From contig NC_079886.1 in the NCBI RefSeq assembly GCF_029227915.1, forward strand, positions 4,712,001-4,776,000: 64,000 bases of DNA. Direction: 5' to 3'. Positions 1 to 14,414 of the stretch are shown here, piece by piece. The stretch's first letter is position 1. Each line of letters opens with the position of its first letter. Origin of the DNA: Hydractinia symbiolongicarpus (taxonomy: Eukaryota > Cnidaria > Hydrozoa > Anthoathecata > Hydractiniidae). The notes under the pieces were generated by a model. That model worked only from the letters and a program-made list of their open reading frames with translations. It did no database searches and was not told the origin of the DNA. Both the position numbers and the translations under genes were made by a program.

Positions 1-3000
1 AACTCACGGATTAAACTGGGTGCTGGGGTAGCGCTTCATTTAAAAATGTAGATAAATAAGTCATTTTTTTCTGTTGCACCAATCCCAGCCATTATCGCAC
101 CCTGAAGAAATAGAGACAGTTTTAAAAACTACATTTCATTGACTTTCAAACGGTATCAGTTCGTTTCAGTTACAACGTTTGCGTCACAAATTCGTTCCAA
201 CATGTATTTAGCGATATTTTTCTGATATTACTAAGTTGCATCGCTTTTAACAGTAAAACAATTGACTCTGGGACTTAATTGAACTGATTTTGCACTTTAA
301 CCTTATTAATGTGATAATTGAGACAATTGAACTTCAAGAAGTAACATTCTTCTTAATTTGACATGATTGCTTGAACTCAGCGATTACAGTGGGCGCTGTG
401 GTAGCGCTTTATTTAAAAATTTAGATAAATAACTCATTTTTTACTGTGGCACCAATGCTAGTCGTTAGCGCGCGCTAAAGAAACAGAAACAGTTTCAAAA
501 ACTACATTCCATTGACTTTCTAACGGTGTCAGTCCGTTTGAGTTACATCGGTAGTGTCACATTTTCGTACCAACATGTATTTAGCGATACTTTTTTGATA
601 TTACTAGGTTGCATCGCTTTAACAGTGAAACGGTTGACTGTGGGACTTAATTGAATGATTTTGGACTTTAACTTTGTAAATGTGATAATTGAAACAATTG
701 ACAAAAACTACATTTCATTGACTTTCTAACGGTATCAGTCCGTTTCAGTTACAAAGGTTGCGTCACATATTCGTACCAACATGTATTTAGCGATGTTTTT
801 CTGATACTACTAAGTTCCATCGCTATTAACAGTGCAATGATTGACTGCGGGACTTAATTGAACTGATTTTGCAGTTTAACCTTATGAATGTGATAATTGA
901 GACAATTGAACTTCAAGAAGTAACATTCTTCTTAATTTGACATGATTGCTTGAAATCAGCAATTACACTGGGCGCTGTGGTAGCGCTTTATTTAAAAATT
1001 TAGATAAATAACTCATTTTTTACTGTGGGACCAATGGTAGTCGTTAGCGTGCGCTAAAGAAATAGAGACAGTTTCAAAAACTACATTCCATTGTCTTTCT
1101 AACGGTATCAGTCCGTTTCAGTTACAACAGTTGCGTCACATATTCGTGCCAACATGTATTTAGCGATATTTTTCTGATATTACTAGGTTGCATCGCTTTA
1201 ACAGTGAAATGGTTGACTGCGGGACTTAATTGAATGATTTTGGACTTTAATTTTGTAAATGTGATAATTGAGACAATTGAACTTCAAGAAGTATCATTCT
1301 TCTTAATTTGACATGATTGCTTGAACTCAGCGATTACACTGGGCGCTGTGGTAGCGCTTTATTTAAAAATTTAGATAAATAACTCATTTTTTACTGTGGG
1401 ACCAATGCTAGTCGTTAGCGCGCGCTAACGAAATAGAGATAGTTTCAAAAACTACATTCCATTGACTTTCTGACGGTGTCAGTCCCTTTGAGTTACAACG
1501 GTGGGGTCACATTTTCGTACCAACATGTATTTAGCGATACTTTTTTGATATTACTAGGTTGCATCTCTTTAACAGTGAAACGGTTGACTGTGGGACTTAA
1601 TTGAATGATTTTGGACTTTAACTTTGTAAATGTGATAATTGAGACAATTAAAAAAAGCTACATTTCATTGCCTCTCTAACGGTATCAGTCCGTTTCAGTT
1701 ACAAAGGTTGCGTCACATATTCGTACCAACATGTATTTAGCGATGTTTTTCGGATACTACTAAGTTCCATCGCTATTAACAGTGCAATGATTGACTGTGG
1801 GACTTAATTGAACTCATATAGGACTTTCACATTATAAATGTGATAAATGAGACAATTGGATTCAAAGAAACAACATTCTTCTTAATTTGACATGATTGCG
1901 GGAACTTAGCTATTACACTGACCTCTGTGGTAGCGCTTCATTTAAAAATTTAGATAAATAAGTCATTTTTTACTGCGGGACCAATCCTAGCTGTTAGCGC
2001 GCGCTGAAGAAATAGAGACAGTTTTAAAAACTACATTTCATTGACTTTCCAACGGTATCAGTTCGTTTGAGTTTCAATGGTTGGGTCACGTATTCGTACC
2101 AACATGTACTTTGCGATATTTTTCTGATATTACTAGGTTGCATCGCTTTTAACAGTGAAACGATTGCCTGTGGGACTTAATTGAACTGATTTTGGACTGT
2201 CACCTTACAAATGTGATAAATGAGAAAATTGGACTCCAATAAATAACATTCTTCTTAAATTGGCATGATTACCGGAACTCACCGATTACACTGGGTGCTG
2301 TGGTAGCGCTTCATTTAAAAATGTAGATAAATAAGTCATTTTTTACTGTGGCACCAATCCCAGCCGTTATTGCACCCTGAAGAAATAGAGACAGTTTTAA
2401 AAACTACATTTCATTGACTTTCCAACGGTATCAGTTCGTTTCAGTTACAACTGTTGCGTCACAAATTCGTACCAAAATGCATTTAGCGATATTTTTCTGA
2501 TATTACTAAGTTGGATTGCTTTTAACAGTGAACAATTGACTGTGGGACTTAATTGAACTGATTTTGCACTTGAACCTTATGAATGTGATAAATGAGACAA
2601 TTGAACTTCAAGATGTAACATTCTTCTTAATTTGACATAGCTGCTTGAACTCAGCGATTACACTGGGCGCTGTGGTAGCGCTTTATTTAAAAATTTAGAT
2701 AAATAACTCATTTTTTTCTGTGGGACGAAAACTAGTCGTTAGAGCGCGCTAAAGAAATAGAGACAGTTTCAAAAACTACATTCCATTGACTTTGTAACGG
2801 TGTCATTCCGTTTGAGTTACAACGCTGGGGTCACATTTTCGTACCAACATGTATTTAGCGATACTTTTTTTGATATTACTAGGTTGCATTGCTTTTAACA
2901 GTGAAACGATTGACTGTGGGACTTAATTGAACTGATTTAGGACTTTGACCTTATAAATGTGATAAATGAGACAATTGGACTCCAAGAAATAACATTCTTC

Positions 3001-6000
3001 TTAAATTGGCATGATTGCCGGAACTCACCGATTACACTGGGCGCTGTGGTAGCGGTTCATTTGAAAATGTAGATTAATAAGTCATTTTTTACTGTGGCAC
3101 CAATCTTAACCGTTATCGCGCGCTGAAGAAATAGAGACAGTTTCAGAAGCTACATTTCATTGACTTTCTAACGGTATCAGTCCGTTTCAGTTACAACGGT
3201 TGCGTCACATATTGTTACCAACATGTATTTAGCGATGTTTTTCTGATATTACTAAGTTGCATCGCTATTAACAGTGAAGTGACTGACTGTGGGTCTTAAT
3301 TGAACAGATTTTGGACTTTCACCTTATAAATGTGATAAATGAGACAATTGGATTCCAAGAAATAACATTCTTCTTAATTTGACATGATTGCCGGAACTCA
3401 GTGATTACACTGGGCACTGTGGTAGCGCTTCATTTAAAAATGTAGATAAATAAGTCATTTTTTACTGCGGGACTAATCCTAGCTGTTAGCGCGCGCTGAA
3501 GAAATAGAGACAGTTTAAAAAACTACATTTCATTGACTTCCTAACGGTATCAGTCCGTTTCAGTTTCAATGGTTGGGTCACGTATTCGTACCAACATGTA
3601 CTTAGCGATATTTTTCTGATATTACTAGGTTGCATCGCTTTTACCAGTGAATCGATTGACTGTGGGATTAATTGAACTGAATTTGGACTGTCACCTTACA
3701 AATGTGATAAATGAGACAATTGGACTCCAAGAAATAACATTCTTCTTAAATTGGCATGATTGCCGGAACTCACCGATTACACTGGGTGCTGTGGTAGCGC
3801 TTCATTTGAAAATGTAGATTAATAAGTCATTTTTTACTGTGGCACCAATCCCAGCCGTTATCGCACCCTGAAGAAATAGAGACAGTTTTAAAAACTACAT
3901 TTCATTGACTTTCCAACGGTATCAGTTCGTTTCAGTTACAACGGTTGCGTCACAAATTCGTACCAACATGTATTTAGCGATATTTTTCTGATATTACTAA
4001 GTTGCAACGCTTTTAACAGTGAAACAATTGACTGTGGGACTTAATTGAACTGATTTTGCACTTTAACCTTATGAATGTGATAATTGAGACAATTGAATTT
4101 CAAGAAGTATCATTCTTCTTAATTTGACATGATTGCTTGAACTCAGCGATTACACTGGGCGCTGTGGTAGCGCTTTATGTAAAAATTTAGATAATTAAAT
4201 TATTTTTTACTGTGGGACCAATGCTAGTCGTTAGCGCGCGCTAACGAAATAGAGACAGTTTCAAAAATTCCATTCCATTGACTTTCTAACGGTGTCAGTC
4301 CATTTGAGTTACAACGTACGGGTCACATTTTCGCACCAACATGTATTTAGCGATACTTTTTTGATATTACTAGGTTGCATCGCTTTAACAGTGAAACGGT
4401 TGACTGTGGGACTTAATTGAATGATTTTGGACTTTAACTTTGTAAATGTGATAATTGAGACAATTAAAAAAAGCTACATTTCATTGACTCTCTAACGGTA
4501 TCAGTCCGTTTCAGTTACAACGGTTGCGTCACATATTCGTACCAACATGTATTTAGCGATGTTTTTCTGATACTACTAAGTTGCATCGCTATTAACAGTG
4601 AAGTGATTGACTGTGGGTCTTAATTGAACAGATTTTGGACTTTCACCTTATAAATGTGATAAATGAGACAATTGGATTCCAAGAATTAACATTCTTCTTA
4701 ATTTGACATGATTGCCGGAACTCAGTGATTACACTGGGCACTGTGGTAGCGCTTCATTTAAAAATGTAGATAAATAAGTCGTTTTTTACTGTGGCACCAA
4801 TCCCAGCCGTTATCGCACCCTGAGGAAATAGAGACAGTTTTAAAAACTACATTTCATTGACTTTCAAACGGTATCAGTTCGTTTCAGTTACAACGGTTGC
4901 GTCACAAATTCGTACCAACATGTATTTAGCGATATTTTTCTGATATTACTAAGTTGCATCGCTTTTAAAAGTGAAACAATTGACTGTGGGACTTAATTGA
5001 ACTGATTTTGCACTTTAACCTTATGAATGTGATAATTGAGACAATTGAACTTCAAGAAGTATCATTCTTCTTAATTTGACATGATTGCTTGAACTCAGCG
5101 GTTACACTGGGCGCTGTGGTAGCGCTTTATTTAAAAATTTAGATAAATAAGTCATTTTTTACTGCAGGACTAATCCTAGCTGTTAGCGCGCGCTGAAGAA
5201 ATAGAGACAGTTTAAAAAACTACATTTCATTGACTTCCTAACGGTATCAGTCCGTTTCAGTTTCAATGGTTGGGTCACGTATTCGTACCAACATGTACTT
5301 AGCGATATTTTTCTGATATTACTAGGTTGCATCGCTTTTAACAGTGAATCGATTGACTGTGGGACTTAATTGAACTGACTTTGGACTGTCACCTTACAAA
5401 TGTGATAAATGAGACAATTGGACTCCAAGAAATAACATTCTTCTTAAATTGGCATGATTGCCGGAACTCACCGATTACACTGGGTGCTGTGGTAGCGCTT
5501 CATTTGAAAATGTAGATTAATAAGTCATTTTTTACTGTGGCACCAATCCCAGCCGTTATCGCACCCTGAAGAAATAGAGACAGTTTTAAAAACTACATTT
5601 CATTGACTTTCCAACGGTATCAGTTCGTTTCAGTTACAACGGTTGCGTCACAAATTCGTACCAACATGCATTTAGCGATATTTTTCTGATATTACTAAGT
5701 TGCAACGCTTTTAACAGTGAAACAATTGACTGTGGGACTTAATTGAACTGATTTTGCACTTTAACCTTATGAATGTGATAATTGAGACAATTGAACTTCA
5801 AGAAGTATCATTCTTCTTAATTTGACATGATTGCTTGAACTCAGCGGTTACACTGGGCGCTGTGGTAGCGCTTTATTTAAAAATTTAGATAAATAACTCA
5901 TTTTTTACTGGGGGACCAATGCTAGTCGTTAGCGTGCGCTAACGAAATAGAGACAGTTTCAAAAACTACATTCCATTGACTTTCTAACGGTGTCAGTCCG

Positions 6001-8397
6001 TTTGAGTTACAACGTAGGGGTCACATTTTCGTACCAACATGTATTTAGTGATACTTTTTGATATTACTAGGTTGCATCGCTTTAACAGTGAAACGGTTGA
6101 CTGTGGGACTTAATTGAATGATTTTGGACTTTAACTTTGTAAATGTGATAATTGAGACAATTTAAAAAAGCTACATTTCATTGACTCTTTAACGGTATCA
6201 GTCCGTTTCAGTTACAACGGTTGCGTCACATATTCGTACCAACATGTATTTAGCGATGTTTTTCTGATACTACTAAGTTGCATCGCTATTAACAGTGAAG
6301 TGATTGACTGTGGGACTTAATTGAACAGATTTTGGACTTTCACCTTATAAATGTGATAAATGAGACAATTGCATTCCAAGAAATAACATTCTTCTTAATT
6401 TGACATGATTGCCGGAACTCAGTGATTACACTGGGCACTGTGGTAGCGCTTCATTTAAAAATGTAGATAAATAAGTCATTTTTTACTGTGGGACCAATCC
6501 TAGCCGTTATCGCACCCTGAACAAATAGAGACAGTTTTAAAAACTACATTTCATTGACTTTCCAACGGTATCAGTTCGTTTCAGTTACAACGGTTGCGTC
6601 ACAAATTCGTACCAACATGTATTTAGCGACATTTTTTTGATATTACTAAGTCGCATCGCTTTTAACAGTGAAACAATTGACTGTGCGACTTAATTCAACT
6701 GATTTTGCACTTTAACCTTATGAATGTGATAAATGAGACAATTGGATTCCAAGAAATAAAATTCTTCTTAAATTGGCATGATTGCCGGAACTCACCGATT
6801 ACACTGGGTGCTGTGATAGCGCTTCATTTAAAAATGTAGATTAATAAGTCATTTTTTACTGTGGCACCAATCCTAGCCGTTATCGCGCGCTGAAGAAATA
6901 GAGACAGTTTCAGAAGCTACATTTCATTGACTTTCTAACGGTATCATTCCGTTTCAGTTACAACGGTTGTGTCACATATTCGTACCAACATGTATTTAGC
7001 GATATTTTTCTGATACTACTAAGTTGCATCGCTATTAACAGTGAAACGATTGACTGTGGGACTTAATTGAACTGATTTTGGACTTTCACCTTATAAATGT
7101 GATAAATGAGACAATTGGATTCCAAGAAATAACATTCTTCTTAATTTGACATGATTGCCGGAACTCAGCGATTACACTGGGCGCTGTGGTAGCGCTTTAT
7201 TTAAAAATTTAGATAAATAAGTCATTTTTTACTGCGGGACTAATCCTAGCTGTTAGCGCGCGCTGAAGAAATAGAGACAGTTTAAAAAACTACATTTCAT
7301 TGACTTCCTAACGGTATCAGTCCGTTTCAGTTTCAATGGTTGGGTCACGTATTCGTACCAACATGTACTTAGCGATATTTTTCTGATATTACTAGGTTGC
7401 ATCGCTTTTACCAGTGAATCGATTGACTGTGGGATTAATTGAACTGACTTTGGACTGTCACCTTACAAATGTGATAAATGAGACAATTGGACTCCAAGAA
7501 GTATCATTCTTCTTAATTTGACATGATTGCTTGAACTCAGCGATTACACTGGGCGCTGTGGTAGCGCTTTATGTAAAAATTTAGATAATTAAATTATTTT
7601 TTACTGTGGGACCAATGCTAGTCGTTAGCGCGCGCTAACGAAATAGAGACAGTTTCAAAAATTCCATTCCATTGACTTTCTAACGGTGTCAGTCCATTTG
7701 AGTTACAACGTACGGGTCACATTTTCGCACCAACATGTATTTAGCGATACTTTTTTGATATTACTAGGTTGCATCGCTTTAACAGTGAAACGGTTGACTG
7801 TGGGACTTAATTGAATGATTTTGGACTTTAACTTTGTAAATGTGATAATTGAGACAATTAAAAAAAGCTACATATCATTGACTCTCTAACGGTATCAGTC
7901 CGTTTCAGTTACAACGGTTGCGTCACATATTTGTACCAACATGTATTTAGCGATGTTTTTCTGATACTACTAAGTTGCATCGCTATTAACAGTGAAGTGA
8001 TTGACTGTGGGTCTTAATTGAACAGATTTTGGACTTTCACCTTATAAATGTGATAAATGAGACAATTGGATTCCAAGAATTAACATTCTTCTTAATTTGA
8101 CATGATTGCTTGAACTCAGCGGTTACACTGGGCGCTGTGGTAGCGCTTTATTTAAAAATTTAGATAAATAACTCATTTTTTACTGGGGGACCAATGCTAG
8201 TCGTTAGCGCGCGCTAACGAAATAGAGACAGTTTCAAAAACTACATTCCATTGACTTTCTAACGGTGTCAGTCCGTTTGAGTTACAACGTAGGGGTCACA
8301 TTTTCGTACCAACATGTATTTAGCGATGCTTTTTTGATATTACTAGGTTGCATCGCTTTAACAATGAAACGGTTGACTGTGGGACTTAATTGAATGA
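1..8397. repeat. 373-bp satellite array, left heterogeneous block with 1697-bp higher-order period
   Basis: This stretch is continuous tandem satellite with no gene. The anchor box accaacatgtattta recurs at 201, 574, 780, 1153, 1524, 1730, 2103, 2476 and so on, mostly 371-374 bp apart. Short steps of 205-206 bp end at the anchors at 780, 1730, 4546, 6243 and 7940. The last three short units are exactly 1697 bp apart (four full units plus one short), so a five-unit higher-order repeat is present. It is scrambled, however: the variant unit at 4340 (tacgggtcac, then attttcgcac) reappears at 7734, two periods later, while the unit at 6038 matches 8313 better. Several full-length subtypes alternate without fixed order. 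Base 1 falls inside a monomer, so the left edge of the array is outside the window. Confidence 0.95.
465..478. other. Example of 14-bp CpG palindrome in C-type monomers
   Basis: ttagcgcgcgctaa is a perfect palindrome and recurs at the same phase in many C-type units. Other types keep only part of it: gttatcgcgcgctgaag in type A, gttagcgcgcgctgaag in types B and D, gttatcgcaccctgaag on the left, and gttagcgcgctctaaag in several right-hand C units. It is the main CpG cluster in an otherwise AT-rich monomer. Any binding role is speculative. Confidence 0.7.
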
Positions 8398-9555
8398 GTT
8401 TGGACTTTAACTTTGTAAATGTGATAATTGAGACAATTTAAAAAAGCTACATTTCATTGACTCTCTAACGGTATCAGTCCGTTTCAGTTACAACGGTTGC
8501 GTCACATATTCGTACCAACATGTATTTAGCGATGTTTTTCTGATACTACTAAGTTGCATCGCTATTAACAGTGAAATGATTGACTGTGGGACTTAATTGA
8601 ACAGATTTTGGACTTTCACCTTATAAATGTGATAAATGAGACAATTGGATTCCAAGAAATAAAATTCTTCTTAATTTGACATGATTGCCGGAACTCAGTG
8701 ATTATACTGGGCACTGTGGTAGCGCTTCATTTAAAAATGTAGATAAATAAGTCATTTTTACTGTGGCACCAATCCCAGCCGTTATCGCACCCTGAAGAAA
8801 TAGAGACAGTTTTAAAAACTACATTTCATTGACTTTCCAACGGTATCAATTCGTTTCAGTTACAACGGTTGCGTCACAAATTCGTACCAACATGTATTTA
8901 GCGATATTTTTCTGATATTACTAAGTTGCATCTCTTTTAACAGTGAAACAATTGACTGTGGGACTTAATTGAATGATTTTGGACTTTAACTTTGTAAATG
9001 TGATAATTGAGACAATTTAAAAAAGCTACATTTCATTGACTCTCTAACGGTATCAGTCCGTTTCAGTTACAACGGTTGCGTCACATATTCGTACCAACAT
9101 GTATTTAGCGATGTTTTTCTGATACTACTAAGTTGCATCGCTATTAACAGTGAAATGATTGACTGTGGGACTTAATTGAACAGATTTTGGACTTTCACCT
9201 TATAAATGTGATAAATGAGACAATTGGATTCCAAGAAATAAAATTCTTCTTAATTTGACATGATTGCCGGAACTCAGTGATTATACTGGGCACTGTGGTA
9301 GCGCTTCATTTAAAAATGTAGATAAATAAGTCATTTTTACTGTGGCACCAATCCCAGCCGTTATCGCACCCTGAAGAAATAGAGACAGTTTTAAAAACTA
9401 CATTTCATTGACTTTCCAACGGTATCAATTCGTTTCAGTTACAACGGTTGCGTCACAAATTCGTACCAACATGTATTTAGCGATATTTTTCTGATATTAC
9501 TAAGTTGCATCTCTTTTAACAGTGAAACAATTGACTGTGGGACTTAATTGAACTG
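8398..9555. repeat. Tandem 579-bp dimer duplication (full + short unit)
   Basis: Two adjacent copies of a 579-bp block, about 8398-8976 and 8977-9555, each contain one 373-bp monomer and one 206-bp short monomer. They share rare private variants: attatactgggcactg (near 8700 and 9280), a shortened T run in gtcatttttactg, and tatcaattcgtttcag. By eye they are nearly identical, which indicates a recent tandem duplication. Short-unit anchors lie at 7940, 8519 and 9098, each 579 bp apart. No coding potential is visible. Confidence 0.85.
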
Positions 9556-10904
9556 ATTTTGCACTTTAACCTTATAAATGTGATAAATGAGACAATTGAA
9601 CTTCAAGATGTAACATTCTTCTTAATTTGACATGATTGCTTGAACTCAGCGATTACACTGGGCGCTGTGGTAGCGCTTTATTTAAAAATTTAGATAAATA
9701 AGTCATTTTTTACTGCGGGACTAATCCTAGCTGTTAGCGCGCGCTGAAGAAGTAGAGACAGTTTAAAAAACTACATTTCATTGACTTCCTAACGGTATCA
9801 GTCCGTTTGAGTTTCAACGGTTGGGGCACGTATTCGTACCAACATGTATTTAGCGATATTTTTTTGATATTACTAGGTTGCATCGCTTTAACAGTGAAAC
9901 GGTTGACAGTGGGACTTAATTGAATGATTTTGGACTTTAACTTTGTAAATGTGATAATTGAGACAATTAAAAAAAGCTACATTTCATTGACTCTCTAACG
10001 GTATCAGTCCGTTTCAGTTACAACGGTTGCGTCACATATTCGTACCAACATGTATTTAGCGATGTTTTTCTGATACTACTAAGTTGCTTCGCTATTAATA
10101 GTGAAGTGATTGACTGTGGGACTTAATTGAACAGATTTTGGACTTTTACCTTATAAATGTGGTAAATGAGACAATTTGATTCCAAGAAATAACATTCTTC
10201 TTAATTTGACATGATTGCCGGAACTCAGTGATTACACTGGGCACTGTGGTAGCGCTTCATTTAAAAATGTAGATAAATAAGTCATTTTTTACTGTGGCAC
10301 CAATCCCAGCCGTTATCGCACCCTGAAGAAATAGAGACAGTTTTAAAAACTACATTTCATTGACTTTCCAACGGTATCAGTTCGTTTCAGTTACAACGGT
10401 TGCGTCACAAATTCGTACCAACATGTATTTGGCGATATTTTTCTGATATTACTAAGTTGCATCGCTTTTAACAGTGAAACAATTGACTGTGGGACTTAAT
10501 TGAACTGATTTTGCACTTTAACCTTATGAATGTGATAAATGAGACAATTGGATTCCAAGAAATAAAATTCTTCTTAATTTGACATGATTGCTTGAACTCA
10601 GCGATTACACTGGGCGCTGTGGTAGCGCTTTATTTAAAAATTTAAATAAATATCTCATTTTTTTCTGTGGGACCAAAACTAGTCGTTAGCGCGCGCTAAA
10701 GAAATAGAGACAGTTTCAAAACAACATTCCATTGACTTTCTAACGGTGTCAGTCCGTTTGAGTTACAACGGTGGGGTCACATTTTCGTACCAACCTGTAT
10801 TTAGCGATACTTTTTTGATATTACTAGGTTGCATCGCTTTTAACAGTGAAACGATTGCCTGTGGGACTTAATTGAACTGATTTAGGACTTTGACCTTATA
10901 AATG
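9556..10904. repeat. Satellite, mixed full and short units
   Basis: Ordinary satellite with anchors at 9843, 10049, 10422 and 10794. The step to 10049 is 206 bp, the others 372-373 bp. The unit at 10794 has a substitution in the anchor (caacctgtat). I see no gene or other element here. Confidence 0.9.
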
Positions 10905-12062
10905 TGATAAATGAGACAATTGGATTCCAAGAATTAACATTCTTCTTAATTACACATGATTGTTGGAATTCACCGATTACACTGGGCGCTGTGGTAGCGC
11001 TTCATTTAAAAATTTAGATAAATAAGTCATTTTTTACTGCGGGACAAATCCTAGCTGTTAGCGCGCGCTGAAGCAATAGAGACAGTTTAAAAAACTACAT
11101 TTCATTGACTTCCTAACGGTATCAGTCCGTTTGAGTTTCAACGGTTGAGTCACGTATTCGTACCAACATGTATTTAGCGATATTTATTTGATATTACTAG
11201 GTTGCATAGCATTAACAGTGAAACGGTTGACTGTGGGACTTAATTGAATGATTTTGGACTTTAACTTTGTAAATGTGATAATTGAGACAATTGACAAAAA
11301 CTACATTTCATTGACTTTCTAACGGTATCAGTCCGTTTCAGTTAAAAAGGTTGCGTCACATATTCGTACCAACATGTATTTAGCGATGTTTTTCTGATAC
11401 TACTAAGTTCCATCGCTATTAACAGTGCAATAATTGACTGATGGACTTAATTGAACTGATATTGGACTTTCACCTTATAAATGTGATAAATGAGACAATT
11501 GGATTCCAAGAATTAACATTCTTCTTAATTACACATGATTGTTGGAATTCACCGATTACACTGGGCGCTGTGGTAGCGCTTCATTTAAAAATTTAGATAA
11601 ATAAGTCATTTTTTACTGCGGGACTAATCCTAGCTGTTAGCGCGCGCTGAAGCAATAGAGACAGCTTAAAAAACTACATTTCATTGACTTCCTAACGGTA
11701 TCAGTCCGTTTGAGTTTCAACGGTTGGGTCACGTATTCGTACCAACATGTATTTAGCGATATTTATTTGATATTACTAGGTTGCATCGCATTAACAGTGA
11801 AACGGTTGACTGTGGGACTTAATTGAATGATTTTGGACTTTAACTTTGTAAATGTGATAATTGAGACAATTGACAAAAACTACATTTCATTGACTTTCTA
11901 ACGGTATCAGTCCGTTTCAGTTAAAAAGGTTGCGTCACATATTCGTACCAACATGTATTTAGCGATGTTTTTCTGATACTACTAAGTTCCATCGCTATTA
12001 ACAGTGAAATAATTGACTGATGGACTTAATTGAACTGATATTGGACTTTCACCTTATAAATG
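10905..12062. repeat. Second 579-bp dimer duplication
   Basis: Two copies of a full-plus-short dimer, about 10905-11483 and 11484-12062, share the private variants tacacatgattgttgg (10951 and 11530), tgaagcaatagagacag and gcgatatttatttg. Boundaries are approximate because they fall within conserved monomer sequence. The short units have their anchors at 11373 and 11952. Confidence 0.8.
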
Positions 12063-14414
12063 TGATAAATGAGACAATTGGATTCCAAGAAACAACATTC
12101 TTCTTAATTTGACATGATTGCGGGAACTTAGCGATTACACTGGCCTCTGTGGTAGCGCTTCATTTAAAAATTTAGATAAATAAGTCATCTTTTACTGCGG
12201 GACCAATCCTAGCTGTTAGCGCGCGCTGAAGAAATAGAGACAGTTTCAAAAACTACATTTCATTGCCTTTCTAACGGTATCAGTCCGTTTGAGTTTCAAT
12301 GGTTGGGTCACGTATTCGTACCAACATGTACTTTGCGATATTTTTCTGATATTACTAGGTTGCATCGCTTTTAACAGTGAAACGATTGACTGTGGGATTT
12401 AATTGAACTGATTTTGGACTTTCACCTTACAAATGTGATAAATGAGACAATTGGACTCCAAGAAATAACATTCTTCTTAAATTGCATGACTGCCGGAACT
12501 CACGGATTACACTGGCCTCTGTGGTAGCGCTTCATTTAAAAATTTAGATAAATAAGTCATCTTTTACTGCGGGACCAATCCTAGCTGTTAGCGCGCGCTG
12601 AAGAAATAGAGACAGTTTCAAAAACTACATTTCATTGCCTTTCTAACGGTATCAGTCCGTTTGAGTTTCAATGGTTGGGTCACGTATTCGTACCAACATG
12701 TACTTTGCGATATTTTTCTGATATTACTAGGTTGCATCGCTTTTAACAGTGAAACGATTGACTGTGGGATTTAAGTGAACTGATTTTGGACTTTCATCTT
12801 ACAAATGTGATAAATGAGACAATTGGACTCCAAGAAATAACATTCTTCTTAAATTGCATGATTGCCGGAACTCACGGATTACACTGGGCGCTGTGGTAGC
12901 GCTTCATTTAAAAATGTAGATAAATAAGTCATTTTTTACTGTGGCACTAATCCCAGCCGTTATCGCACCCTGAAGAAATAGAGACAGTTTTAAAAACTAC
13001 ATTTCATTGACTTTCTAACGGTATCAGTCCGTTTCTGTTACAACGGTTGCGTCACATATTCGTACCAACATGTATTTAGCGATATTTTTCTGATATTACT
13101 AAGTTGCATTGCTTTTAACAGTGAAACAATTGACTGTGGGACTTAATTGAACTGATTTTGCACTTTAACCTTATGAATGTGATAAATTAGACAATTGAAC
13201 CTCAAGATGTAACATTCTTCTTAATTTGACATGATTGCTTGAACTCAGCGATTACACTGGGCGCTGTGGTAGCGCTTTATTTAAAAATTTAGATAAATAA
13301 CTCATTTTTTTCTGTGGGACCAAAACTAGTCGTTAGCGCGCGCTAAAGAAATAGAGACAGTTTCAAAAACTACATTCCATTGACTTTCTAACGGTGTCAG
13401 TCCGTTTGAGTTACAACGGTGTGGTCACATTTTCGTACCAACATGTATTTAGCGATATTTTTTTGATATTACTAGGTTGCATCGCTTTCAACAGTGAAAC
13501 GATTGACTGTGCGACTTAATTGAACTGATTTAGGACTTTGACCTTATAAATGTGACAAATGAGACAATTGGATTCCAAGAAATAAAATTCTTCTTAATTA
13601 CACATGATTTGTTGGAATTCACCGATTACACTGGGCGCTGTCGTAGCGGTTCATTTAAAAAGTAAGATAAATAAGTCACTCTGTACTGTGGGACCAATCC
13701 TAGCCGTTAGCGCGCGCTAAAGAAATAGAGACAGTTTCAAAAACTACATTCCATTGACTTTTTAACGGTGTCAGTCCGTTTGAGTTACAACGGTTGGGTC
13801 ACATTTTCGTACCAACATGTATTTAGCGATATTTTTCTGAAACTGCTAGGTTACATCGCTTTTAACAGTGAAACGATTGACTGTGGGACTTAACTAAACT
13901 GATTTTGAACTGTGACCTTATAAGTGTGCTGAAGAAATAAAGACAGTTTCAAAACTACATTTCATTGCCTTTCTAAAGGTATCAGTCCGTTTGAGTTTCA
14001 ATGGTTGGGTCACGTATTCGTACCAACATGTACTTTGCGATATTTTTCTGATATTACTAGGTTGCATCGCTTTTAACAGTGAAACGATTGACTGTGGGAT
14101 TTAATTGAACTGATTTTGGACTTTCACCTTACAAATGTGATAAATGAGACAATTGGACTCCAAGAAATAACATTCTTCTTAAATTGCATGACTGCCGGAA
14201 CTCACGGATTACACTGGGTGCTGTGGTAGCGCTTCATTTAAAAATGTAGATAAATAAGTCATTTTTTACTGTGGCACCAATCCCAGCCGTTATCGCACCC
14301 TGAAGAAATAGAGCCAGTTTTAAAAACTACATTTCATTGACTTTCCAACGGTATCAGTTCGTTTCAGTTACAACGGTTGCGTCACAAATTCGTACCAACA
14401 TGTATTTAGCGAAA
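12063..14414. repeat. Satellite with one atypical 211-bp unit
   Basis: Anchors at 12325, 12697, 13069, 13442, 13816, 14027 and 14399. The 13816 to 14027 step is 211 bp. It comes from a deletion joining ttataagtgtg directly to ctgaagaaataaagacag near 13930. That junction differs from the one in the 206-bp short units, so this is an independent event. The units at 12325 and 12697 are near-identical neighbours that share actggcctctgtggtag. No gene is visible. Confidence 0.88.
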
